Assembly: GCF_002865645.1 (NCBI RefSeq)
Contig: NW_020194519.1
Location: 1,857,542 to 1,921,541, forward strand
Source of the DNA: Hyaloscypha bicolor E
Lineage: Eukaryota; Ascomycota; Leotiomycetes; Helotiales; Hyaloscyphaceae
Direction: 5' to 3'
Length of the DNA: 64,000 nucleotides
Shown: positions 47,820 through 58,639 of the stretch, one piece after another
How positions within the stretch are numbered: position 1 is the stretch's first letter
How the letters are laid out: each line of letters starts with the position of its first letter
Position numbers and translations under genes: made by a program
The notes under the pieces: model-generated
What the model saw: only the letters and a program-made list of their open reading frames with translations
The model's database searches: none
Told to the model about the DNA's origin: nothing

Positions 47820-48118
47820 AGATCAGATAAGACTATTTTATAAGTATTAGAAGTGATAAAAGTTTGATAGCGAGGCTATAGTTAGAAAAGTATCTTGCGT
47901 CATAAAAAGGGGCTGCCCGCAGATCAGGCCCTCGGGCGGCGAAACCAACGTAATTCTGTGATAGGAGGGCTTCGAGAGCTTCAATAGTAGCTACTAAATA
48001 ATACTTGCATAATTTTCTGAGTTTTATCGATGTGTGCACAGAGTTCAAGTTGCTCAAAGTCAAAGTACCTATCATTTTTTCCGGCACGTAGGGTTTTCCG
48101 GCACGCAGGGATGGACGT
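47820..48118 (-). repeat. Right terminal inverted repeat of the NLR element
   Basis: Reverse-complement counterpart of the left repeat. It carries a 17-nt tandem duplication of the subterminal CGTGCCGGAAAA motif (about 48077-48106) that the left copy has only once. Ends with GGACGT followed by TA. Confidence 0.7.
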
Positions 48119-48612
48119 TAGGGACCATGAGTCACTCGAAGAGCGATCACCGAACGAAGACTGCCACACGTGACCTAACCCCCTATTCATCATCACGTGC
48201 ATGTGGCGGCAACCTCAAAATTGGCGTCTGCCTTCTTTCCTCCAACGTGCTTGCACACAATCACCACAGACTCGAATTCCAATGTCCATTCCACAATGGG
48301 CAGCATGGCATCGGCAGGCAAGTGACACAGCAGGTCGGTCGATTGAGCAGGGGCACACCCGTACACCTGCCTTTTCCCGTGTGCTCGAGTGGGCAAACAT
48401 TCGCTCCTACCCTGCATGGCAACTGAGATATCGGGGATCTCACATGATTTCCAGAAGGCTGCAGAACAAGGGACATGGTTCAATAGCGCGTTGTCTGCAA
48501 GACTCTTCCGAGAATTCTAAGATATTATTGTCGAACAATTACAAGTGTCCATCACTTTCTTCTGTACTTTCAGGACTCACTTGACTCCTTGATTATCACT
48601 TTTCCATCGACG

Positions 48613-51295
48613 ATGCGTTCCATTTTCCTTGAATTCCTTCTTGCCTTTGTCGCAACAGCTCAAAGTGCAGCTGTCCCTTCTTCTCATGTGCTTCACGAAA
48701 AGAGGGACCCAGCCTCTTCAAAGCAATGGGTCAGACGCGAAAAGCTTGCATCAACTGAAATCCTCCCCATGAGAATTGGGCTGAAGCAGAGGAATCTTCA
48801 CCGAGGTCATGACTTCCTCATGGATAAGTACGTTTCGCTTCATGACTTCCAAAGTACAGGGATTCTGTAGCTAACTGCAGTGCAGCTCCCATCCAGATTC
48901 TGCAAACTACGGGAAACATTGGACTTCTAGTCAAATCATTGACATGTTTGCTCCCGAGCAAAAGAGCGTTGATGCCGTTCAAGAATGGCTGGATGGCTTT
49001 GGAATCGGACCCAGACGAGTGTCCCGATCACAAAACAAAGGTTGGCTCGCATTTGATGCGACAACGGAAGCAGAAGAGAGCCTTCTCCACACAGAATATC
49101 ACCACTACGAGCACAGGTCTTTGGGCCATACGACTCTGGCGTGCGAAAGGTAAGCAGAACCTGTCCAACAACGCACATTATATGCTGACTATCCGTTAGC
49201 TACCATCTTCCCAAACACATCCAAGAACATGTAGACTATATTACGCCGGGTATCAAACTCTTTGCATCAACCAAAAACCGCCGCAACCTCAAGCGTGGAT
49301 TTGGTGAAGGAGGGTTCCCGTTGGTAGCCACTCCAGAGGGCTTCCCTGGCACAGCTGTCACGGCCTGGACAAGCTGTGGAAGTGGAAAGTGGTGTGTTTT
49401 GGTATAAATATGTATGAATGATGGTGCCCTAAGGGCGGTGAAGAAGCTATATATACGCCTGTACGCAGCACGTGACAACAGCTGCGGGAGAGCTTTCGAC
49501 CTGCGACGAATTCATAACTCCTGCATGTATTAGGTCTCTTTACAATGTTCCAGAAATCCCTGAGTACGCCAAAACTGGGCCACGTGTTGACAATTCGATG
49601 GGAGTATTTGAAGAAGGCGACTTTTACTCTCCGAAAGATCTCGGTCGGTCTTACCTCAGTCCCAGATTGATATACTCTCAGATCACTGCTGATCCCAGAG
49701 AAAGATCTCTTTTTCGCTAACTTCACTCCCCGAATTCCTCGAGGGACGCGGCCTATCCCAGCCCTAATCGATGGCTCTGATTTACACACAGATGTTTTGT
49801 GGGCAGGAGGAGAGTCTAATCTTGATTTTCAACTTGCTTACCCACTCATCTTTCCACAAAATATCACATTGTTTCAGACAGATGACCGCTACTATGCGGC
49901 GACTGCTGGACCTAGGAGTGGTTTCTTTAACACATTTCTAGACGGTATAGACGAGTCCTACTGCAAATACTCAGCTTTCGGTGAAACTGGAGATGACTGT
50001 TCGTTTCCCTTCTTCCTCGTTTCATGAATCTCAGAAAGGACTGACTATTCAAGCGAAACTTGACCCAAAATATCCAGATCCGATGGTCTGGGGTTTTCAG
50101 GGCAAGACTATGTGTGGGGTATTCAAGGTAAATGGACATCTGGAAGGCTTCACTGTTGGCAATTGGACTAAACATAGATGCTAGCCAACAAAGGTGATCT
50201 CTATTTCGTATGGAGGACAAGAATCAGACTTGCCGGCATACTATCAGCAACGGCAATGCAACGAGTAAGACAATCTCACTTGATTAGAAGATGATGCTAC
50301 TAATAAGAACTTTCAGATTCATGAAACTTGGACTTCAAGGCCACTCCGTCTTCTTTGCCTCGGGAGATACGGGTGTTGCTGGGGCTCCTCGGCCTTTATT
50401 GGGCAAGGACAGATGTCTCGGTCCAAATAGTACCATTTTCAGCCCTGCTTGGCCAAATACATGTCCATATGTCACAAACGTTGGCGCTACAAAGGTTTTC
50501 CCCAACCGTTCAGTCAGGGACCCCGAAAGCGCGGTTGTTGACCCTCCTGGGCATCCTTGGCGGGTGGCATACTCTTCAGGGGGAGGCTTCAGCAATATTT
50601 ATGCTCGACCTGACTACCAGAAGCACGCTGTAACCAACCTTTTTCCTTGTCCTATATCCCGAGCTCCTTATCTCACTAGTCGGCAGGATGTTTCATACTC
50701 GGCTCTCTCCCGGCTCCATTCTCCCCGAAGAGACGTGTTGCTAATATATTGTTGTAGGTCAGCAAGTACTTGAGAGATCATAAGCCTCCGTATCCGTGTT
50801 ACGAGTCTATTAGCAACTCAAGCTTTGACAAGCACGGCGGCCTCTTCAATCGGCTGGGGCGAGCGTAGGGAACCCCAATTCAATAGCCTGGAATATTTGC
50901 TAATTTTGACAGGTACCCCGATGTAGCTGCTAATGGCGACAACATCGTAGTCTATATAAATGGAGAGTTCCAAATCTCTGGAGGGACCAGTGCCAGCACC
51001 CCGATCTTCGCCTTCCTGATCAACAGGATCAATGAGCTTCATCTGAACGCTGGGAAGAGTACCGTTGGCTTCATCAATCCTGCCTTATATTCTCATCCCG
51101 AGATGCTAAATGACATAACGAATGGGACGAATCCCGGTTGTGGGACTGCTGGCTTCTCTGCTGCTCCGGGTTGGGATCCAGTGACAGGCTTGGGTAAGTC
51201 TGCATATCGAGTTGGGAGGAAGAAAAGGTATACTGACTCCGTCAGGAACTCCGAATTTCCCAAAGATGGTGAAGTTATTCATGAACTTGCCGTAG
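48613..51295 (+). CDS. Secreted S53 peptidase (sedolisin / tripeptidyl-peptidase)
   Basis: About ten exons, roughly 600 residues. The signal peptide MRSIFLEFLLAFVATAQS is followed by a pro-kumamolisin activation domain (SANYGKHWTSSQIIDMFAPE) and the catalytic domain: Glu/Asp pair in GGESNLDFQLAYP, oxyanion Asp in FFASGDTGV, and nucleophile in SGGTSAST. The end, GWDPVTGLGTPNFPKMVKLF, is typical. S53 enzymes are acid serine-carboxyl peptidases that release tripeptides; fungi secrete them for nutrition. Exons 1-2 are 48613-48827 and 48886-49149; the last intron ends just before 51246 and the stop is at 51293. The intron following SCGSGKW (about 49390-49465) is approximate. Odd: intron 49999-50053 is GTTCGT...AAG, and intron 49644-49698 sits between 10-bp direct repeats. 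Confidence 0.85.
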
Positions 51296-51728
51296 ATGGC
51301 CAGAATGATCTTGAGGAATATGGGATGCTTGTGTGGTGTGGCATCGACTTCTTGGAGATCTACGAAGTAATGATAATGCCTTTTTAAAATCACGGCTAGT
51401 ATGGGTGCAGCCATGGCCTCGAAATGTGTGTCCTCAAGTTGAAATGAATACAAGAAAAGCTGGCTGTGGCCGGGTCTGTCTGTCTCCGTATCTTCTAGCT
51501 TAGGCAAGAATCACAATTACGCTTACTCACGCAAGTAACTTCGTATCGAAGTGCACAGAGGTAACGGTGCCAAAGAGTCTAGACTCAAGAAATCTTTCTA
51601 GTTCATTGGCCCTGATAATCCGTTTTCGCCGCGTCATGATTTCATGCGACATGATCTTGACATTACTGGCAAGATCGAAGCCGCTCGTCTACAAGTTGCT
51701 AATTTTGTTCTCCACAAATCTCACCCCC
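51296..51728. other. Convergent intergenic region, 433 bp
   Basis: 3' flanks of the S53 peptidase and seryl-tRNA synthetase genes. No further feature seen. Confidence 0.5.
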
Positions 51729-53435
51729 TTATACCTTGAGGTCTTTCAACTTCTCCTCTGCCTCTTTAGGCGAAGTTCCGGCAGTTACGACCTTCGGCTT
51801 CGGTGCCTTGTCAACCTTGCCCTTTGCCTTCTGGGAGGTGGTGTCTTTAGGGAGGTCTTTGGTGAATGGGATGAATTCAGGGGCGCCGGGAAGGTACTTT
51901 CGGAGTGGCTCTGGTACAGTGAAGCCCTATTCGTGCGTTAGTCATTGAGTGACCCACCTAAGTAGATCAGATCAGGTCTCACCTCTTCAGTCTGAAAGTT
52001 CTCCAACAAACAGCAAAGTGCTCTCTCGGTGGCACATAGTGTTGAGTTCAGTGCATGAACATACTTCTTCCGAATCTCAGTCTGCAGTTTCGCACCGTAA
52101 CGGATCTCAAGTGCTCTGGACTGGTAATCCGTGCAATTTGAGCAAGAGACAAGTTCCTTGTACTCGCCCTGGAAGGGGAACCAAGCCTCGAGGTCATATT
52201 TCTTTGCAGCAGCGTTGTTTAGTGCTCCAGAGACGATAGCGACGACACGATATGGTACTCCAAGAGACTGGTAGAATTCTTCCGAGACGGCGATCATTTC
52301 GTTAAACATCTCCCATGACTTTTCTGGGTCAGTAAGGACGAATTGTTCTACCTGTTCGAGATTGTCAGCCTTGGCACCAATATCAAAATGTTTGACTTAT
52401 GCTTGCTTTCTCGAACTGATGAACTCGGAAAATTCCCCATGCATCTCTGCCATGCGAGCCAGCTTCTCTTCGGTAGCATGAGCTGAATCCAGCATATCTT
52501 TCGGTACAGGTTAGCAATTATGATGAGTAAGTGGTGCTGGATACCTACCGGATCGGCAAATCCTTGGCTACAAGCCACTCATCCGCATGGAAAGCAGAGA
52601 TTGGTTGTTCTGAAGTGGCAATGAGGTACTTGTCATTCTGAGCCTCACCATCAATGACTTTATAGAGCTCCTCGTCGAACTGTTCCAATTGAGCAGTCTT
52701 CGCCATGTAGTCCTTCAGCATGAATTGAGGTGTCTGCAGCGGCGTGTATCCCTTCGCATCAAGGAACTCCAGGCCGTAATTGATCAAGGCCTGATTCAAG
52801 AAGACCCCCCATTTCCGCAAGAAATATCCTCGGTGTCCAACAACCTTTACTCCTCGCTCCGGGTCGTAGCCATCCAGTCTTGTCAACACCTCGTGATGTG
52901 AGAGTACGTCGCGCTTCTCCACCTTGACACCTTCGGGCGCCCATTTTCGCTGCTCAGCGTTGAAGTCCTAGAGTCCATTAGACCTGTCTACCTCCCGTCG
53001 CGTGTCTGAAATACCTCGTCGTTGTTTACGGGCACAGAGTCATGGACAATGTTGCCAATCGTGCCAATCTTCTTCTTTAATATGACTTCTTTCTCAGCGG
53101 CGGATTCGATCAAGCTCTTCTTTTCTTTCTCAAGCACCACTTTCTGCTTCATCAAGTCGTCCGCATCTTCCTTCGCCTTTCTCTTGACACCAATTTGTTT
53201 TTGGATCTCATTGATTTTTGTGTTGATTTGTGTTGCTGAGTATTGAGCTGCACACTGAATCAGCGCAAAATTCCTGTGGGACAATCGTAGGACTTGACTC
53301 ACTCTTTCGGTGATCTTCGTAGAGGGCAATGACTTCGTCCACCGCTTCTTCAGGCGCATAACGACGTCTCTGGGACTCCTTGATCTTCTTAGGGTCTCCG
53401 CCCTTCTCGACGATGAAGTCGAAGACGTCAAGCAT
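51729..53435 (-). CDS. SES1: Seryl-tRNA synthetase, cytosolic
   Basis: Multi-exon gene, about 470 residues. It starts [20 protein letters not shown], then a long helical arm ([20 protein letters not shown]) that grips tRNA-Ser. Class II core follows: motif 1 around [53 protein letters not shown], motif 2 [20 protein letters not shown] (exon about 52545-52400), and a serine/ATP region ([20 protein letters not shown]) leading to [11 protein letters not shown]. The Lys-rich C-terminal extension ([13 protein letters not shown]...KLKDLKV) is characteristic of eukaryotic cytosolic enzymes, so a mitochondrial role is unlikely. The short intron (about 50-60 nt) within ENFQTEE|GF is at about 51975-51930. 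Confidence 0.95.
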
Positions 53436-53819
53436 GTTGGAAATTGGTGTACTCTTTCAAAGAGTGGTGGTGTGGGCGGTTGGGTTGGGTGGTTACGAGC
53501 CGCGGATTTATTGAATCAGGAATATTTCACAGCCTCCTCGCTGGTGGTGGGGTTGGCGAGGGGTTGGCGCGCTAAAATATCCCCTGCAGGCTTCATTCAG
53601 GCTGCATCACGTGCCATGTCAGATTCAGCTTGCCACGGCTTGTACATTGACAATTCAAATACAAGAGACTCGGTTCCTGTATCCCAATCGCTCTTGTAAA
53701 TTCAAAACGGATGCCCTAACGCCGAAAGTCTGCAAAGTGACCCTCTCCGAACACCTTACAGAAAGCAGCTGCCCACCTGAAAACACAAAATCAAGTCTTG
53801 CCATCTTCGACTCTCCACT
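53436..53819. other. Intergenic, 384 bp
   Basis: Promoter of the seryl-tRNA synthetase gene and 3' flank of the Rheb gene. No further feature. Confidence 0.5.
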
Positions 53820-54603
53820 CTACATGATTTGGCACTTGTTCCCACCAGCTGGCTCATTTGGGTTCTGCTGCTTCTCGATTTGTCCAACCATAAGCTCAAA
53901 AGCTTTGGTGACATTCTCATTGTACCGTGCACTTGCTTCGGTGTAGGCACAGTTGAACTTCTCAGCCAAAGCTTTGCCATCCTCAACAGTGACTTGACGT
54001 TGATCTGGACGCAAGTCACTCTTGTTCCCCACGATGACAATAGGAACCCATTCCGAGCCCTAAGTAAGTCAGTACTCAGAGGTAGGAATAGGGTGCATGT
54101 GATGATTAGGTTAGACTTACCAAGTGATTCAGAATTTTGTCTCTGATAACGTGGACCATCTCAAAGGACTGTGTCGAAGCAACCGAGTACACGAGCATGT
54201 AGCCATGGATCCCAATGAAATGTTTCGAGTTCAGGATGGAGTATTCATCCTACCCCACGCTTCTGTCAGCCTCCGTTATATCGAGACAGCAATAGCCGGC
54301 TCAGGTGATCTGATCGGTCACCAGGGAAAATTTCAACTCACCTGCCCGGCAGTGTCGATGATCTCAGTGGCGTACTCTTGCCCCTTGTACTTGATGACCT
54401 TGCTAAAGGTGTTCTCGATGGTGGGGTAGTAGCTTTCCACGAAATGGCCGTCCACGAACTGCACAGTGAGCGAGGATTTCCCTTGTCCAACATCAGTAAA
54501 AGCGAACGTGAACGTGATCTAGCGATGAGGGAAGAGAGAGCCACTCACCAACCGACCTGCTGCCGACAATCGCAATTTTGCGCTGCTTAGATGGTGCAGG
54601 CAT
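53820..54603 (-). CDS. rhbA: Rheb small GTPase
   Basis: Four exons, 180-190 residues. G1 is VGSRSVGKSS, the effector loop is VESYYPTIENTF, G3 is DTAGQDEYS, G4 is VGNKSDL, and the end CQIM is a farnesylation CaaX box. Arg-Ser in the P-loop (GSRSVGK, in place of Gly-Gly of Ras) plus PTIENTF is the Rheb signature. Rheb activates TORC1 and in fungi (Aspergillus rhbA, S. pombe rhb1) affects arginine/lysine uptake and nitrogen signalling at endomembranes. Start at 54603 (MPAPSKQRKIAIVG). Introns fall inside the P-loop, after IIDTAG, and before GSEWVPIV. Confidence 0.95.
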
Positions 54604-55573
54604 GGCTCTCACTTGTCGCTCGTCTCTTGGTTATTAAAGGAGAGACTTGCGGGTGCAGTTGCATGAGGTTCGTCGGGTTGAAATCCCTTCTTCGGGTGAC
54701 AAGGCTGTGAACTTGGTTAACTTTAGCGCGTAAGTGGCGGCGGCCTTTAGCCTAAGGAAAGCTGGACTTGCTAAGGGGTTTTTTGGTTGAGAATATTTGA
54801 AGAAAGAGTCCAGTTCTCTCTCTTTTATTTTTATCTTGTCTTTTTCTCGGGCTTGGGATTTCTCCGTTCTTGAAGTTCATTTTTGGGGTTAGGTAGCAAT
54901 GTCAAAAGCGCTGCCTGGCCACCTCCCTTGAAAACCCGCGATTTCTTTTCAGCGCAGTGAACGTGTGGCTTGAAGTGAAAGAAAATATCAAAATATCCAT
55001 CATTTTAGTGATATTCCTCTCTGACTCCATGCTTCTCTTCCTTTTTCTGTCTCGCGAAACACAATATTGGGAATTGATGTCTCACAGCATCCTCCTCTAT
55101 TTTTAAGCGGTGGCATTCTCGGCCTCTGACGGCTAAACAAAAAATTAGCTTTAGCCTGTCCAACACAACATACTTGATTCCCCAAGAACATTTTGAACAG
55201 TTTTTCTTTAATCTACACGTCTCCTGGTATTCTTCTCTCGTGAGAGTTTGGTCAACCCCAAAGACCATATGGGGTTGATACAAAATTACCTTGGTCAAAT
55301 CATACCTTAACAGATTTCAACCCAAGTACTGCACTGTATTCATCAGGAAGGGCAGGAGCAATGAACAGAAGTGGTCAGCTTTTCTTGTGTTTGTTTTGAT
55401 ATCTCTTTGATTCCTTAGTTGTCTCTGCTTCTTCCTGTTTGTTTTCCTTAAGTTCCAAAAGAGGCACAATCCCCAGTTCCCCAAAACGCCAGCTATGGGG
55501 TGTCATGTTTCCCATCTCATCTTCATTCATACAAATCTAAAGGTCGCTTAAAACTCGCAAACTATTGCAAATA
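54604..55573. other. Intergenic, 970 bp
   Basis: Promoter of Rheb with T-rich tracts (TTTTATTTTTATCTTG near 54821) and the 3' flank of the first DUF5672 gene. No gene seen. Confidence 0.5.
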
Positions 55574-56742
55574 TCATCTAGATGCTTGCCTCGCGGCAGT
55601 GGCAGCTTTGTCTTTGGCTGCCAGCCGCTGGGCAGCCTCGTCCAGAATCTCGCCCATTTTATTATCACCTTCGCAACGCTCTTGCTCAAGTTTCATGTCC
55701 ATAACCATTGAAAGCTCAGGGCAGTAGTCGAAGTTGCTCTTCCTCCGAACTGGGTCCCTCCAAACATCATCCGCGAGGTTATCTGCTCGGACGTGGTATC
55801 CCATAGGCTTCGCATGCCATATGTCTTCGACAGCGAAATGATCCTCTTGGACTCCACTGGCAACCTTGGCACCGGGAAGGAGAGTGATCCTCTTGCCGAA
55901 CCACTCGTCTTCCGGTTCTGTGTCGTTGTATCTGGATTGGAAATTCAAGATTTTCTTTACCGCAGACACTCTTCGAAGTGAAAGGCCTCCATTGCCAGCA
56001 AATCTATCGTCAGCAGTCCTAGGAGCCATTAGCAGCTCCTTATAGCACATGCAAAGCATCTTGGCTTACCTTGGAGCTCCAGCCCAGTCATAGTCCAACC
56101 AGTCGTTGAGACTGTCATCGGATCGAGCACACAGAATGGCATCAGCCTCAAACTTCAAGAGCCACTCCACATTTGGCAAGAACTCATCGTAAAAGCGAAC
56201 GTCGGTGAGTAACCTGTAAACAAGTTCTTTGCTCTCGATCGACCATGGTTTGGGAAGTACCACTAAATCCAGCTTCCCGTTCGCCTCCTGAAATTGCGTC
56301 GCAAAACTTCGAGAGACGCTGATCACACTCTTATTCGAACCTATGAAAACGAATCTCCAGTCGTGTGGCACCACCGATATCATATGTAGGAGTTGTGGGA
56401 CGAGATGGGGAATCGGGCGGGCCTCGATCAGGAGAGCGACCTTCGTGGCATTGAATTGAGCCTTGGGGTCGTATTTGGGGTGCCAGTCGACTTTGACGGC
56501 TGGCAAATGCTGGATGGCATCGTTATATGTATCTTTCGCAACCTCTCGGATGGATTGTTTGTATGAAGGGAGGAGGTATGCGATTGTCCATCTTCGGGCG
56601 TTGACACGGTCAGTTTCCAGACTTCAGCTGAAGGCGAGACCACTCACGTTACTAGAAGAGATGCGACTAGCAGTATTCTTGTCCTTGTAATGGCAAAAAT
56701 TCCGCTGCCCAACGGGCTGGGCGTACTATGTAAGGTTGACAT
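55574..56742 (-). CDS. DUF5672 protein, type II membrane (glycosyltransferase-like), paralogue 1
   Basis: Three exons (56742-56648, 56591-56070, 56018-55574) give 353 residues. One membrane anchor spans about residues 22-43 (ILLVASLLVTWTIAYLLPSY), predicting a type II Golgi or ER protein. The DUF5672 blocks are KVALLIEARPIPHLVPQLLH, VVPHDWRFVFIGS, WLLKFEADAILCARS, WLDYDWAGAP, GNGGLSLRR and TEPEDEWFG. Function is not established; the GT-A-like order of blocks with a conserved Asp after a hydrophobic strand (FEADA) suggests a glycosyltransferase, which is inference. The first intron ends in AAG and interrupts the membrane segment. Closest in-window relative is the gene at 60916. Confidence 0.85.
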
Positions 56743-57578
56743 TGTGCCCAAGGCCGCAGACCCGGCGTGCTCGAAGTCCTGAGGGTCAAAGTAGGGATGT
56801 TTTCGGATTCTTGACAGGAGGCGTTGACCCGAACCTAAGGCATTCCTGAGAAATGTTTTCTGGGTATATTCATACTGTATTGTTCTTCATATTTGGCAGA
56901 CTAATCTTCTGCTCCGGCGGTAAGTTTGTTATCATTGAGGAAGACTTCGAAACGTCGAAAAACGGTAGTGATCTTGCGCGACTCGCTGCCGGGTACGAGC
57001 CAGGCGTTGGCAGGGTCAAGGTTTCCTAGTTGCTCCGCGAGCGTGGGCGGATATTGCGCCCCCCTGTCCGCGCTGATCCAAGCGTCGTCGCGGCATGGGG
57101 CTGAGCTTTTTAGCCTGGTTAGATTACAGTAAACATTGTTGTAAATTTAGTTGATCCGATCGGATGGGACGCTATATTTTTCGTCCCATAACAGCGCTCT
57201 AGATCCCCTGAGCGGGAACGCCGTCATATCCCAGATCATTGGAAAAAGGGGGTTCTTGCTATCGGATCTTCCCCCAGAGCATTTTCAACGCTGTGTGAAA
57301 TCTTCTGCAAGGTGCTGCACCGAGACAATGTCTCTCCCTTTCAATTGCGAATCTATCAATGTTTGCACATCACTTCCTACCCCCTTGCTATTCAACATCC
57401 CTTACAACCAGATATCAAAAATGCAAACTGTATAGGGATGTTTTCATTCAATTTTGCAAGTTGACGCAGGAAACTCCATCCAAATTCCAAATTCCAAACT
57501 CCAAACTCCAATACCATGCAATAACCCCGCTGAATGCTTTCCAAAATAATCCTTCCTTCATGAAGAGGTATCTTCAAT
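56743..57578. other. Intergenic, 836 bp
   Basis: Promoter of DUF5672 paralogue 1 and 3' flank of paralogue 2. Contains a short 7-mer repeat (AAATTCC x2 then AAACTCC x2) at about 57480-57508. No gene seen. Confidence 0.5.
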
Positions 57579-58639
57579 TTACCCCTCTGAACAAAGCTTG
57601 TACTCTGGGCACCATTCATCCAAACTTAGCATTTGCTCCTTTAGCCACATGTGAACTTGATGTACACCAAGAGGGTGCGGGTAGTCGATCGTCTCCACAC
57701 TAAATGTCCTGGCGACTTCTATAGTTGGCAGATTGATAGCTCCTTCCTCCTCCGGCTGGATGCCTTCTTTCTGTTCCTCTTTTTGTATTTCTGTCATCCT
57801 GTCACACGCAAAGTCAGATCAGGATTATGAAACTCTCCACAACCCTCTGAAGAAACATACCTGTTGAAATACCACTGATCCTCAAACCGATCGCCCTCCT
57901 TTTTCGTCTTCTGCCAATCCCATTTCTCTAGTATATTGAGAGTTGTACTCCTCTTCCTCAAACTCAAGCCCCCATTATATCCCTTTCCCAAATTCTTCGC
58001 AACTGGCGCCCCGACAAAGTCATAAGCAAAATAGTCGTCCACGCTTCGGGCTGCGTTCGCGCACAGCATGCTGTCGCTCTGGAAGATCAAGATATGTTTC
58101 GCTGGTGCTAAATCCTCCCAGAGCCACTTCGTCGTCATAAACTCGTTCACAGAGTCCGAGTTGGTGAAGAGCACTGTCTGAGGCAGCATACGAATCTGAA
58201 CCGTGCCGGACTTCAAGTATCTATTCAATGCAGCAGATGCCGAGAATTGGCCTACCGATTCCATAGATGTGTATATGAGGATGGGCCAAGAGGGCCCAAG
58301 AACGCCGCTGAAGTGTAGGACAAGAGGAATGAGGTTGGTGCGGAATTGTGTCTCGACAATGACTGCCGCTTTGGTAGCAAGTGTGCCATTGAAGCTACCG
58401 CTTTCCAGACTGATTTTGTTCCCGGTCTGCGATGCCGATTGCCCTTTATTAGTGGTCGATTGTTGTGGTGGGGGTGCGCTCGTTGAAATGGATTCAGTAT
58501 GCTGGGAGTACACGTTGAGAATTGTACTTTGGGGGAAGCACAGCTTAACGGTCCAGAGGAAGAGGAGAATGAGGAAAGCGGAGAGAAGGATATTTCGTGA
58601 TTTGCGGCGGCGTTCTTCAATGGTGTTGATTAAGGCCAT
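57579..58639 (-). CDS. DUF5672 protein, type II membrane, paralogue 2
   Basis: Two exons (58639-57861, 57798-57579) give 332 residues. Anchor at about 15-34 (RNILLSAFLILLFLWTVKLC), then a Ser/Thr/Gln-rich stem (residues about 40-80), then the DUF5672 domain: KAAVIVETQFRTNLIPLVLH, ILIFQSDSMLCANA, YFAYDFVGAP, YNGGLSLRK, FEDQWYFNR. It is the most divergent of the three paralogues: the PEDxW block is reduced to FEDQW, and the C-terminus HPLGVHQVHMWLK replaces the MGYH block. The stem-anchor layout is that of Golgi glycosyltransferases. Same strand as paralogue 1. Confidence 0.83.

Larger units (their letters stand above)
42633..48118. mobile_element. TIR-bounded element carrying one NLR gene, TA flanks
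   Basis: The first 25 bases at 42633 (beginning ACGTCCATCCCTGCGTGC) are identical to the reverse complement of the last 25 at 48118. Homology continues inward for roughly 280-300 bp with substitutions and small indels, to about 42910 and from about 47820. Each outer end abuts TA (42631-42632 and 48119-48120), the target duplication expected of Tc1/mariner-type elements. Neither inverted repeat has a second end next to it, so these are not two complete MITEs. No transposase is present: the only gene inside is the HET-NACHT-WD40 gene. Size 5486 bp. It is a non-autonomous element or a gene captured between two related ends. Confidence 0.65.

Noticed and set aside
42633..48118. Interpretation as a Starship-type giant element
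   Set aside because: Only 5.5 kb, has terminal inverted repeats with TA flanks, and no tyrosine recombinase (DUF3435 captain) in the window.
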